Positions 1 through 9,300 of a stretch of 58,451 nt of DNA are shown here, one piece after another. The notes below the pieces were generated by a model. That model did not search any database. It was not told where the DNA came from and saw nothing but the letters and a program-made list of their open reading frames with translations. This DNA is from Gammaproteobacteria bacterium (GTDB taxonomy: Bacteria; Pseudomonadota; Gammaproteobacteria; Xanthomonadales; Rhodanobacteraceae). The translations under genes and the position numbers were made by a program. Every line of letters starts with the position of its first letter. Within the stretch, counting starts at the first letter, position 1. The DNA lies in NCBI GenBank assembly GCA_021324095.1, contig JAJPJT010000103.1, positions 1 to 58,451 of the forward strand, given 5' to 3'.

Positions 1-2
1 AG

Positions 3-770
3 AAGGATCCGTACTCAGGCTTGTCCTGGATGCCGAGCGTGCGGCTGTCGTACAAACCGACCGACGACACGCTGCTGTGGGCGGCGGCATCGCGCGCGGT
101 GCGCACCCCGACGGCATTCGACGAAAGCGTGGTCGAGATATTGAATACGCCCAGCGGGCACGTCAATTACGTCGACGGAAACCCGGATTACCGCCGGGAA
201 AAACTCACCGCCTACGAAGCGGGGCTGCGCACCCAGTGGGCGACCCGCGCCACGCTGTCGGTGTCGTTCTACTACAACGACTACGACGACCTGCGCACGA
301 TCGAGTTCTCGCCCGTCACCGTATTCCCGCTGCTGTGGGGCAACGGCATGCAAGGGCACACCTACGGCGTGGACGTCTGGGGCGGCTATTCCGTCACGGA
401 TTGGTGGAAGCTGAGCGCCGGCCTTTCGGAGGAGCGCGAGTTCTTCCGTTTCAAGCCGGGGTCCGCCGGCCTCCTCGGCGCGGCCGAAGCCGGCGACGAC
501 CCCGCGCACAGGGCTTTCCTGCGTTCCTCGATGAATCTCGGGGAGCACTGGCAGTTCGACGCCGACCTGCGAGACGTCGGTGAATTGCCGAATCCGCACG
601 TGCCCGCCTACACCGAGCTCAATGTCCGGCTGGGCTGGGTTCCGAATGACCGCTGGGAGATCTCGCTCTCCGGCATGAACCTGCTGCATCCGTGGCACCA
701 GGAATACGTCCTTGCCAGCGCCGACCGGATCCCGCGCACCTTCTTCCTCGATGCGCGCGTGAAGTTCTGA
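3..770 (+). CDS. TonB-dependent receptor, C-terminal part (5' truncated by window edge)
   Basis: Open from the window edge to the stop at 768-770, about 255 residues. The sequence is a run of alternating beta strands rich in aromatics (LSYKP, LWAAASRAVRTPT, YEAGLRTQW, SFYYNDYDDL) and ends in FFLDARVKF, the terminal-Phe pattern of outer-membrane barrels. The phrase ASRAVRTPT followed by an E-K-L-T-AYEAGLR strand is typical of TonB-dependent receptor barrels. The plug domain and TonB box lie outside the window, so the ligand cannot be inferred. It is followed after 16 bases by a YfiR-family gene and then a kinase, so the receptor is probably part of a signalling operon and not a stand-alone transporter. 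Family assignment is firm; substrate unknown. Confidence 0.85.
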   Translation, partial: KDPYSGLSWMPSVRLSYKPTDDTLLWAAASRAVRTPTAFDESVVEILNTPSGHVNYVDGNPDYRREKLTAYEAGLRTQWATRATLSVSFYYNDYDDLRTIEFSPVTVFPLLWGNGMQGHTYGVDVWGGYSVTDWWKLSAGLSEEREFFRFKPGSAGLLGAAEAGDDPAHRAFLRSSMNLGEHWQFDADLRDVGELPNPHVPAYTELNVRLGWVPNDRWEISLSGMNLLHPWHQEYVLASADRIPRTFFLDARVKF

Positions 771-786
771 AGGAACGGCCGACCCC

Positions 787-1407
787 ATGACCATGTCGCA
801 GCGACCAGGAGCGAACTTGCCGCGCGCGGCGGATACGGCCTTGCCTCGGCCCCGCGCGCGCATGGCAAAATGCGCGGTGGCACTGGTGCTGATGCTGCCA
901 ATTGCCAGCCTGTTCGCGCAAGTGCGGCAGCCGGAGATTTCGCTCGAATATGCGGTGAAGGCCACCTACCTCTACAAGCTGGCCCCGTTCGTGAACTGGC
1001 CTCCCCGCACGTTCGCGTCCCCCGATGCACCTTTCGACATCTGCGTGGTCGGTCAGGACCCGTTCAACGACTTCCTCGAAAAATCCGTCGCTGGCCGCAA
1101 GCTTGGCACGCACCCGATCGAAGTCCGCCGGCTGGGTGCCGTCACGCCCGGCGCCGATTGCCAGATCGCCTACATCGGTTCCACGCGTCCGGAAAAGGTG
1201 CGCGAGGCGCTGCAGGCATTCAACGGCAGGCCGGTGCTGACGGTCACGGACTCGAACGATCCGGACAGCTCGGGAAGCATCGTGCAGTTCGTCATCGATC
1301 GAGGGCATGTACGTTTCGAAATCGACAATTCTGCGGCAATCCGCAATCACCTGGTGATCAGTTCCAAGCTGCTCAACCTCGCGTTGGCGGTGAAAGGAGC
1401 CGGTTGA
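787..1407 (+). CDS. YfiR family periplasmic protein (DUF4154)
   Basis: 206 residues. A hydrophobic stretch at about 27-44 ending SLFA looks like a signal peptide; a second in-frame ATG at 862 would give a more ordinary short leader, so the start is not certain (an AAGGAA sits 11 bases before 787). The body carries YfiR/DUF4154 hallmarks: EYAVKATYLYKLAPFVNWP near the mature N-terminus, the FDICVVGQDPF strand, and IAYIGSTRPEKV. Two mature cysteines, C86 and C125, are 39 residues apart, the same spacing I recall for the structural disulphide of Pseudomonas YfiR (C71-C110); the second YfiR disulphide pair is absent. YfiR proteins are periplasmic repressors that bind the sensor domain of a membrane partner. 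Here the next gene encodes a CHASE8-like sensor kinase, the likely partner (inference). Confidence 0.85.
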   Translation: MTMSQRPGANLPRAADTALPRPRARMAKCAVALVLMLPIASLFAQVRQPEISLEYAVKATYLYKLAPFVNWPPRTFASPDAPFDICVVGQDPFNDFLEKSVAGRKLGTHPIEVRRLGAVTPGADCQIAYIGSTRPEKVREALQAFNGRPVLTVTDSNDPDSSGSIVQFVIDRGHVRFEIDNSAAIRNHLVISSKLLNLALAVKGAG

Positions 1408-1409
1408 CC

Positions 1410-2903
1410 ATGGACAGCCTGTCGCGCACGCAACGCTTCCTGCTCAAGCCGGTCACGACCATCCTGGCCGCGGCGCTGCTGTTGCTCGTCGGCATCTTCG
1501 CGATGGTGTACCAGTTCCGCTCGGTCCACGGGGAACGATTGCGCCAGGTCACGGCGCAGGCCAATACGCTGGCCGCTTCGGTCACCGCGGCCATCGCCTT
1601 CAACGACCATGCTGCCGCGCGCGAGTACGTGCACGCATTGATGCTCGACCCCCGCGTGGACGCGGCTGCGGTGTACGACGATGCGGGCCGCCTCGTCGCC
1701 GGCGACAGCCGCCCGGGCGGACGGCCGGTCCCTCCGGCCAGCCGCAGCGGCAATCAGAGTGCCAACGCGCTGCTGGTGGAAGTGCCCGCTCGCCAAGGCT
1801 CGACGGTGGTGGGCAGCGTCTGGGTGAGGGCGGCGCCGACGCCCTGGACCATGCAACTGGCGCGCGTGAGCGGCGTCGCGTTGCTCACGGTGATGGCGGT
1901 GGTGATGCTCTCCGTCCTCGCACTCGCGCAGCGCATGTTGACTCGCGCCAATGCGGGCATGCACCGGCGCGCGCGCGAACTGGCCGATGCGAACGTGAAG
2001 CTGCAGATGGAGATGGAACGCCGGTCGCGCACCGAGGAAGCCTTGCGCCAGAGCCAGAAGATGGAAGCCGTGGGGCAGCTTTCCGGCGGGATCGCGCACG
2101 ATTTCAACAACGTGCTGATGACCGTCAAGGCCGCGCTCACGCTGCTGGAAAGCCGCCTGGGTCAGAGCGTCTCCGCGGTCGAACGTTTCGCCGCCGCGGC
2201 GCAGGGCCGGATCGACGCGGGACAACGGCAGGATGCATCCGAATCGCTGCAGGTCCTGAAGGACGGCCTGGCGCTGGTGGCCGAGGGACGCTCGCGGCGC
2301 CAACAGATCAAGCACTACCTGGAAACGGCCAACCATGGCATCGACAAGGCGGCGGACCTCACCAAGCGCCTGCTCGCCTTCGCGCGAAGGCAGCCGCTGT
2401 CGCCCAAATCGGTGCAGCTCGATGTGCTGATACGCGGAATTGAGTCACTTCTTGAGCATTCCGTCGGCTCCAATATCCGTTTCCAGTACCAATTGAACTC
2501 CCGTTGGCACGTTTTGTGCGACGCCAACCAGATGGAGAATGCGATCCTCAACCTCGTCATCAACGCCCGCGACGCCATGCCGTCGGGTGGCCAGATCACC
2601 ATCAGCACGGCGGATGTGCAGGCCGACGCCGATCAACAGACCGGCCAACCCGGCGAACGCGTGCGGTTGCGCGTGTCCGACACCGGCACGGGCATGAGCG
2701 AGGAAGTACGCAGCAGGGCGCTGGATCCCTTCTTCACCACCAAGCCGGTCGGCAAGGGCACCGGGCTGGGGTTGAGCACGATCCTGGGTTATGTCCTGCA
2801 ATCCAATGGAGAACTTCGCATCGACAGTGAATTGGGAGCGGGTACGACCGTAAGCATCGAATTGCCGCGAGAGCTCAGCAGCGTTTCGAGGGAGGTCGCG
2901 TGA
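1410..2903 (+). CDS. CHASE8-type sensor histidine kinase
   Basis: 497 residues; the ATG lies 2 bases after the yfiR-like stop. Membrane helices at about 14-36 and 153-174 flank a periplasmic domain of about 110 residues (LAASVTAAIAFNDHAAA, DPRVDAAAVYDDAGRLVA) that matches the CHASE8 pattern also found in YfiN. A linker follows, then the H-box GGIAHDFNN with phospho-acceptor His230, the second DHp helix LTKRLLAFARRQPL, the N-box NLVINARDAMPSGG, and G-boxes DTGTGMSEEV and GKGTGLGLSTI. All catalytic elements are present. Odd feature: about 80 residues separate the H-box from the second DHp helix, where this kinase group usually has roughly 45; the extra part is charged and helical-looking. The stop overlaps the start of the receiver gene. 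Probable role: senses the periplasmic YfiR-like protein and phosphorylates the adjacent receiver. Confidence 0.9.
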   Translation: MDSLSRTQRFLLKPVTTILAAALLLLVGIFAMVYQFRSVHGERLRQVTAQANTLAASVTAAIAFNDHAAAREYVHALMLDPRVDAAAVYDDAGRLVAGDSRPGGRPVPPASRSGNQSANALLVEVPARQGSTVVGSVWVRAAPTPWTMQLARVSGVALLTVMAVVMLSVLALAQRMLTRANAGMHRRARELADANVKLQMEMERRSRTEEALRQSQKMEAVGQLSGGIAHDFNNVLMTVKAALTLLESRLGQSVSAVERFAAAAQGRIDAGQRQDASESLQVLKDGLALVAEGRSRRQQIKHYLETANHGIDKAADLTKRLLAFARRQPLSPKSVQLDVLIRGIESLLEHSVGSNIRFQYQLNSRWHVLCDANQMENAILNLVINARDAMPSGGQITISTADVQADADQQTGQPGERVRLRVSDTGTGMSEEVRSRALDPFFTTKPVGKGTGLGLSTILGYVLQSNGELRIDSELGAGTTVSIELPRELSSVSREVA

Positions 2904-3298
2904 GCCCCTCCACGAACCGCAATCCGGTGCACATCCTGCTCGTGGAAGACGAGACGTTCCTGCGCGAGGTCGTCGCCGAATATTTGCAGGAATCCGGCTA
3001 CGAGGTTCAGGCCGTCGGCGATGGCGATGCCGGCCTCGACATGTTGCGATCGGATGCGCCCGTCGACGTGCTGGTCAGCGACATCCGGCTGCCGGGCTTG
3101 AGCGGTTATGAATTGGCGTCGGCCGGGAAGGCGTTGCGGCCGGACCTGAAGCTGATCTTGATGACCGGCTACGCGCCGAGCCTGCCTGCGGAACTGGAGC
3201 CGGTGGTGTTTCGCGTGTTGCAGAAGCCGTTCCCGATCGCCTCCCTGTCGAGCTTGGTCGCCGCGGCCCTCGATGGTGCGGAAGGCGCGCCGGCGTAA
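2900..3298 (+). CDS. Single-domain response regulator (CheY-like receiver)
   Basis: 132 residues, a receiver domain only. The start is GTG, overlapping the kinase stop by four bases (GTGA), so the two are translationally coupled. Visible active-site residues: acidic pair E16/D17 in LLVEDE, phospho-acceptor D61 in VSDIRLPG, T89 in LMTGY, and K109 in LQKPF. There is no DNA-binding or enzymatic output domain, and the tail AALDGAEGAPA is short. It must therefore act by protein contact or as an intermediate in a relay to another protein. It is the last gene of the receptor-YfiR-kinase-receiver operon; the downstream palindrome at 3326-3358 closes the unit. Confidence 0.92.
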   Translation: MSPSTNRNPVHILLVEDETFLREVVAEYLQESGYEVQAVGDGDAGLDMLRSDAPVDVLVSDIRLPGLSGYELASAGKALRPDLKLILMTGYAPSLPAELEPVVFRVLQKPFPIASLSSLVAAALDGAEGAPA

Positions 3299-3325
3299 TA
3301 GCTGCTTCCATGGTCTTTGGAGTCT

Positions 3326-3358
3326 CGTCATTCCGGCCAATCCATGGCCGGAATGACG
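3326..3358. terminator. Perfect 14-bp inverted repeat between convergent genes
   Basis: Arms 3326-3339 and 3345-3358 (CGTCATTCCGGCCA / TGGCCGGAATGACG) pair perfectly around a 5-base loop. It lies between the end of the receiver gene (+) and the end of the M3 peptidase gene (-), so it could terminate both. There is no clear T-run on either side, so a REP-like element is an alternative. Its core resembles palindromes near 32293 and 37638. Confidence 0.6.
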
Positions 3359-3401
3359 ACAAGAGGGTTGAAGCTCCGGCGCTGTCCGGGCTTCAACCAG
3401 G

Positions 3402-5588
3402 CTACTGCGGCTCCAGCCCGCGATCCTTTTTCATTGCATCGATGTTGGGCGCGCGACCGCGCCACGCCTTGTACATGTCCGCGAGATCCTCGGTATTGCC
3501 GCGCGAGAGGATCATCTTGCGGAAACGGTCGCCGTTGGCGCGGGTGAGCCCGCCGTGTTCCTCGAACCACGCGTACGCGTCGTCCGCCAGCATCTGGGTC
3601 CACAGGTAGGCGTAATAACCGGCAGCGTAGCCGTTGCCCCAGATGTGCAGGAAATAGGTCGAACGATAACGTGGCGGCACGTACGAAATGAAGATGTTGT
3701 CCTTCTCGAGCGCGTTCTGCTCGAACGCATCGACGTTGCTCACCCTGGGCGCGCTCGGCGACAGCGTATGCCAGGACATGTCGAGCAGCGCCGCCTCGAG
3801 CAGCTCGGTCATGTCGTAGCCCTTGTTGAACAGCCGCGACTTCTGGAGCTTGGCGGCAAGCTCCTTCGGCATAGGCGCGCCGGTCTTGTAGTTCTTCGCG
3901 TAGTGGTCGAACACTTCGGGATAGGTCGCCCAGTGCTCGTTGAACTGCGACGGGAATTCCACCCAGTCGCGCGCGGTGTCGGTGCCGGACAGGCTCGGGT
4001 ACTTCGTGTCGGCGAAGAACGCATTCAGCGCGTGGCCGAACTCATGAAACATCGTGATCACGTCGTCCATCGACAGCAGCGCGGGCTGGCCCGGCGCGGG
4101 TTTGGTGAAGTTGGCGACGTTGTAGATCACCGGCGACTGGTCGAGCAGCGTGTTCGGATGGACCAGGCTGTCCATCCATGCGCCGCCCGCCTTGTTGTCG
4201 CGCTTGAAGTAGTCGGCGTAGAACAGGCCCAGCGGCTTGCCATTGGAGTCGTACACCTCGTACACCAGCACGTCCGGATTCCAGGTCGGCAGATCCTTGC
4301 GCTGCTTGAAGCTGATGCCGTACAACTGGTGCGCGGCATAGAACACGCCGTTCACCAGCACGTTGTGCAGTTCGAAGTACGGTTTGACCTGTGATTCGTC
4401 GATGTCGTACTTGGCCTTCTGCACCTGCTGGCCGTAGTACTCCCAGTCCCACGGCTCCAGCTTGAACGAAGGCTTGCCGAGCGCTGATCGGTCCTTGTCG
4501 ATCATCTGCTGGCGGGCGCCGGCTTCGGCCGCGGCGCGCGCCTTCGCGGGCGGCACCAGTTGATCGAGGAAGTTCATCACGGTGGCCGGAGTCTTGGCCA
4601 TCTGGTCCTTGAGCTTCCACGCCGCGAAGTCGGGGTAGCCGAGCAGCTTCGCCTTCTGCGCGCGCAGGTAGGCGATTTCGGTGATGGTCGCGCGGGTGTC
4701 GTTGGCGTCGCCCTTCTCCGCACGGTTCCACGAGTGCTCGAACAGCTCGTGGCGGATGTTGCGGTTGGACAGGAACGCGAGATCGGGCTGCTGGGTCGTG
4801 TTCTGCAGCGGGATCACCCATTTGCCTTCCAGCCCGCGTGCCTTGGCGGCCTGCGCGGCGGCGTCGATCTGCTGCGGCGAAAGGCCCGCAAGGTCGGCCT
4901 TGTTGTCGACCACCAGCGCGCCGGCCTTGGCGGCGGCGATCAGCTTGTTGGAAAACTGCGTGGTGAGGGTCGAAATGCGTTCGTTGTAGTGCTTGAGCCT
5001 GGCCTGATCGGCCCTGGACAGCTTGGCGCCATTGAGCACGAACGCCTGGTACTCGACCTGGAGCAGACGCGCGGATTCGGGATCGAGTTTCAGTTTCGCG
5101 CGCCGGTCGTAGAGCTTCTGGATGCGGTCGAACAGCCTGGCGTTGAGATAGATCGCGTCCTGGTGCGCTGCGAGCCTGGGCGCCTCTTCCTCGGAAATCT
5201 TCTGCAGTGTCGGGTTGGTGTCGGCGCCGGTCAGCAGGTTGAATACCGCCATCACCCGGTGCAGTTCCGCGCCGGTCTTTTCCATGGCGACCAGGGTGTT
5301 CTCGAAGGTCGGCGCTTCCGGATTGTTGGCGATCTGGTCGATCTCCTGCATCTGCTGCTTCATGCCTTGTTCCATCGCAGGCACGAAATCCGAATCCTTG
5401 ATCTTGCTGAAATCCGGCGTGCCGAACGGCAGCGTCGACGGACTTTCGAACGGATTGGCCGTCGCGTCGGCGCTGGTGGACGCCGCGCTTTGCGCGGCCG
5501 GGGTGGCGGCCGCTGCATTCAAGCCGGCAGCGCCGGCGACGACGGCGCAACAAGCAAGCACCAGGATCTTTTCAGATAAACCGGACAT
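3402..5588 (-). CDS. M3 family metallopeptidase (dipeptidyl carboxypeptidase-like)
   Basis: 728 residues. The N-terminus (KILVLACCAVVAGAAG, then alanine-rich) is a signal peptide, pointing to the periplasm. The zinc motif HEFGHALNAFF is intact, with H515, E516 and H519. The long helical N-terminal half (PTFENTLVAMEKTGAEL, RADQARLKHYNERISTL) and the C-terminal region DMTELLEAALLDMSWH are typical of peptidase family M3 (Dcp/oligopeptidase A). Dcp enzymes remove dipeptides from peptide C-termini; the signal peptide suggests a role in periplasmic peptide turnover. It appears monocistronic: 182 bases with a palindromic doublet separate it from the upstream minus-strand gene, and the receiver gene converges on its end. 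Confidence 0.93.
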   Translation of the reverse strand: MSGLSEKILVLACCAVVAGAAGLNAAAATPAAQSAASTSADATANPFESPSTLPFGTPDFSKIKDSDFVPAMEQGMKQQMQEIDQIANNPEAPTFENTLVAMEKTGAELHRVMAVFNLLTGADTNPTLQKISEEEAPRLAAHQDAIYLNARLFDRIQKLYDRRAKLKLDPESARLLQVEYQAFVLNGAKLSRADQARLKHYNERISTLTTQFSNKLIAAAKAGALVVDNKADLAGLSPQQIDAAAQAAKARGLEGKWVIPLQNTTQQPDLAFLSNRNIRHELFEHSWNRAEKGDANDTRATITEIAYLRAQKAKLLGYPDFAAWKLKDQMAKTPATVMNFLDQLVPPAKARAAAEAGARQQMIDKDRSALGKPSFKLEPWDWEYYGQQVQKAKYDIDESQVKPYFELHNVLVNGVFYAAHQLYGISFKQRKDLPTWNPDVLVYEVYDSNGKPLGLFYADYFKRDNKAGGAWMDSLVHPNTLLDQSPVIYNVANFTKPAPGQPALLSMDDVITMFHEFGHALNAFFADTKYPSLSGTDTARDWVEFPSQFNEHWATYPEVFDHYAKNYKTGAPMPKELAAKLQKSRLFNKGYDMTELLEAALLDMSWHTLSPSAPRVSNVDAFEQNALEKDNIFISYVPPRYRSTYFLHIWGNGYAAGYYAYLWTQMLADDAYAWFEEHGGLTRANGDRFRKMILSRGNTEDLADMYKAWRGRAPNIDAMKKDRGLEPQ

Positions 5589-5649
5589 GGAGAACTCCTT
5601 CCACCGCTAACAAGGGAACCTTGGATTGCCACTGCCTTTCGGGCCTCAG

Positions 5650-5691
5650 CCCCCTTGAGCCAAGGGGGCGAACCCTTGCGCAGCAAGGGTT
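5650..5691. repeat. Palindromic doublet (REP-like) upstream of the M3 peptidase gene
   Basis: Two adjacent perfect hairpins: arms 5650-5657/5661-5668 (CCCCCTTG/CAAGGGGG, 3-base loop) and 5671-5678/5684-5691 (AACCCTTG/CAAGGGTT, 5-base loop). The arms share the CCCTTG core, which suggests a REP/BIME-type unit rather than a terminator. It lies in the 182-base gap between two minus-strand genes. Confidence 0.6.
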
Positions 5692-5770
5692 GGGGGTTGT
5701 GGGTGCATGGCGGCGCGGCGCCTGTGTGATGGTACTTGGAAGGGTTCCAGCCTCTTCCGCAGGCGCGTGA

Positions 5771-6121
5771 TCAGACAGCCGCGACGTCGTGCAATTGCCA
5801 ATGCGGGCCGACCAGCATGAACAGGCGGTGGCGCAACACGAAGTGGGTCAGCGTGGTGACGACTTCCACGTCGACGTGCAGGTCATTCAATTCGGCCGTG
5901 ACCGTCGCGTTCGGGTCAATCGGGGCCAGCGACGGATCGACGTCGTCGGGGTCGGGCTGCTTGGCCTTCCAGCGATCGAACAGGATTGGCTTCCGCAAGG
6001 CTTCCTGCAGTGCGACCGCGAAACTTTGCGGGGACGAACCGTGGAACGACAGGTCGGCGTCGGGGCCGCGCGCGGTGGCCAGGTTGGCGATCGTCAGGTA
6101 ATACCGCTGGGCTTGGCTCAA
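5771..6121 (-). CDS. Small hypothetical protein
   Basis: 116 residues starting at TTG 6121 (reading LSQAQRYYLTIANLATARG). I chose this start because a GGAG lies six bases upstream; the frame stays open further but would run into the divergent promoter region with low-complexity sequence. The protein is soluble-looking and acidic in the middle (PDPDDVDPSLAPIDPNA), with a helix-like N-terminus and a C-terminus of alternating hydrophobics (VEVVTTLTHFVLRHRLFMLVG). I do not recognise a family. It is divergent from the tricorn-like gene and is followed by the palindromic doublet and the M3 peptidase gene. Confidence 0.6.
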   Translation of the reverse strand: MSQAQRYYLTIANLATARGPDADLSFHGSSPQSFAVALQEALRKPILFDRWKAKQPDPDDVDPSLAPIDPNATVTAELNDLHVDVEVVTTLTHFVLRHRLFMLVGPHWQLHDVAAV

Positions 6122-6311
6122 GGGAAACTCCGGGTGTGAGGAGGGGTGCCGGGTCCGCGTGCTGCCGGCCCGGACGATCGGCTCACCATAATGCCGGGAT
6201 TGCCGCCAAGGTTCCATCCGCCTCAAGTCACCCCTGCAGCGCTTCGCCCGATGGCACGCGGGCAGCAAACCCGGTATACAGGGCCGTTCATGCACGCACG
6301 AGGGCCGCAGC

Positions 6312-9300
6312 ATGTCATCCGCGATTCGCAAGTCCATCCTGGCTGGCTGCACGCTCGCGGGGATCGCCGCGGGTTTGGCGGCCTGCTCGCAATCCTCGCC
6401 GCCTCCCGCTGAAACCGGCAGTTCCGCGCAGCCTGCATCCGCGAACGCGGCGCTGGCGGCCCCGCCGGCACCGGCAGCAACCAGCACCGCGGCGCCGGCC
6501 GGAACGAAGCTCGAAGCCACGCGTCTGCTGCGCTTTCCCGATGTCTGCGGTGATCGCGTGGTATTCACCTACGCGGGCGACCTCTGGACCGCGTCGACGC
6601 AGGGCGGCACCGCGACGCGCCTGACCGCAGGGCCCGGGCTGGAAATGTCCGCGCGTTTCTCGCCCGATTGCAGGCAAATCGCCTTCACCGGCCAGTACGG
6701 CGGCGATAGCCAGGTCTACGTCGTCTCCGCCGCCGGCGGCGAGCCGAAGCAGCTGACGTTCTATCCGGCCATGGGCCCGCTGCCGCAACGCTGGGGATTC
6801 GACAACCAGGTGTACGGCTGGACGCCGGACGGAAAATCCGTGCTGTTCCGGTCGTGGCGCGACTCGCGCAACATTTCCGATCCGCGCGTGTTCACGGTGG
6901 CCGCTACAGGAGGATTGCCGACGGCGCTGCCGATGCCGCAATCGGGCGTTGCGCGCTTCTCGCCCGACGGAAAGCAGATCGTCTACTCGCCCAAGTTCCG
7001 CGATTTCCGCGACTGGGACCGCTACAAGGGCGGCTGGGCGCAGGATCTCTACATCTACGATTTTGCCTCGAAGTCGGCGAAAAACATCACCAACGACCCC
7101 AACACCGACCGTGACCCGGTGTGGATCGGCAAGGACATCTATTTCCTGTCCGACCGCGGCCCGCACCTGAACCTGTACCGCTACGACACCGGCGACGGCA
7201 AGACGACGCAACTCACCGATTACGAGAGCGACGACGCGCGCTGGGCCAGCGGCGACCAGTCCGGACAGATCGTGTACGAGGTCACGGGCGCGCTGCACAT
7301 CTACGACACGCGCGACAACAAGGATCGCGCGCTGGAGATCCAGGTGCCCAGCGATCTCGTGGCATCGCGCGCTTCCGAGCGCAGCGTGAAGGATTACATC
7401 GAGGATTTCGCGCTCAGCGCCAACGGCAAGCGAGCCGTGTTTACCGCGCGCGGCGACATCTTCAGCGTGCCGCTGGAACACGGCATCACGCTGGACCTCA
7501 CCCACACGCCCGGCGTGCACGAGCGCGAAGTGTCATGGTCGCCGGACGGCAGGCGTGTCGCCTACATTTCCGATGAAAGCGGCGAGGAAGAGGTGTGGGT
7601 GCGCAACGCCGACGGCACCAACCCGGTGATGCTGACCAAGGGCGTGATCGGACGCTTGTACAACCCGCGGTGGTCGCCGGACGGCAGGCACCTCGCGTTC
7701 GTGGACTCGAGCAACCGCATCCACGTGGTCGGCACGTCGGCCAATGCGGCCGACCAGGTGATCGCGCAGGATTCCGGGGTGTCGAACCGCGACTATGCGT
7801 GGTCGCCGGGCGGCCATTACCTCGCCTATTCGCTGACCGACAAGGACACCTTGCAACCCCGGTTGTACGTGTACGACCTGGCTGCGGGCAAGGCCACGGA
7901 ACTGGGGCGCGAATACTTCGACGCCGACAGCCCGGCGTTCTCGCCCGACGGCAAATGCCTCTACTTCCTTGCCGATCGCGAATGGTCGCCGCAGATGTCC
8001 GGCGTGGAACTCGATTACGCGACCAACCGCAGCGCCGAAATCCTGGCGTACGCGTTGCGCAAGGACGTCAAGAACCCCTTCGCCCCGCGCAACGACAGCG
8101 CGTCATCCGAAGGCGCGCAGGCAGACCAGGCTGACGGCGCGCAGGAACACAAGGGACAGGGCAAGGGCAAGGCGGGCGCCAAACCGAAACCCGCTTCGCA
8201 GATCGACGACCGCATCGACTTCGACGGCGTCGAACAACGCGTGATGCTGGCGCCGATCAAGCCCGACAACTTCCGGTGGATGGCGGTCACGTCCAAGGCA
8301 ATCCTGTACGCCACCGGTGACGCGCAATACCTCGGTCGCGAGGATGCCATCCCGATGAAGGTGCAGGCGTGGTCGTTCAAGGACCGCAAGTCCAGCGACA
8401 TCTACACGTACAAGCCTCAGGACGGAGGCGGCGAGGGCGGCGGCGGGGCGGGGCCGCTCGCGCTTTCGGCCGATGGCTCGACCCTGCTGGTGCACGACGG
8501 CAAGGATTACAAGGCGATCGACCTCGATGCGCCGAAACCCGCACCGAAAGACGTGAACCTCGACGGGCTGTTCATGCGCGTCGACCCCAGGGCCGAATAC
8601 ACGGAAATCTTCAACGACGTGTGGCGGCGCTACCGCGATTACTTCTACGTCACCAACATGAACGGTTACGACTGGAACGCGATCCGCGCCAAGTACCAGC
8701 CGTTGCTGAAGTACGTCGGCGACCGCACCGACCTCAACTACGTGCTGGGCGAGATGATCGCCGAGCTGTCCAACTCGCATACGTATGTCGGCGGCGGCGA
8801 CCTGGGCCTGCCCGAAAAGCCGCATGTCGGATTGCTGGGTGCGGATTTCGAACTCGATGCCGCGAGCGGACGCTATCGGGTCGCCGACATCTTCCCGGGC
8901 GAGAACGACGAGGCGCGTTATCGTTCGCCGCTGACCGAAGTCGGCGTGGACGTGAAACCGGGCGACTACGTCCTCGCGATCAACGGGGCGCCGCTGACGA
9001 AGGACGAAAATCCGTATCGGCTGCTCCGGATCGCGCCCGGACAGATGGTGCAACTCGTCGTCAATTCACGCCCGAGCATGGACGGTGCGCGCACCGTGCT
9101 GGTCAAGCCGATCGCGAGCGAGATGGGCCTGCATTACTACGACTGGGTGCAGGCCAATCGCGAATACGTCGCGAAGGCCAGCAACGGCCAGATCGGCTAT
9201 CTGCACATCCCGGACATGGGTGCGGACGGCGCGCGCGAATTCATCAAGTGGTACTACCCGCAACTGCGCAAACCGGGCCTGATCATCGATGTGCGCGACA

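Noticed and set aside
6122..6568. N-terminal extension of the small hypothetical protein up to 6568
   Set aside because: The extra sequence is Ala/Arg/Pro-rich, runs antisense into the tricorn lipoprotein signal, and a good ribosome-binding site precedes the TTG at 6121.
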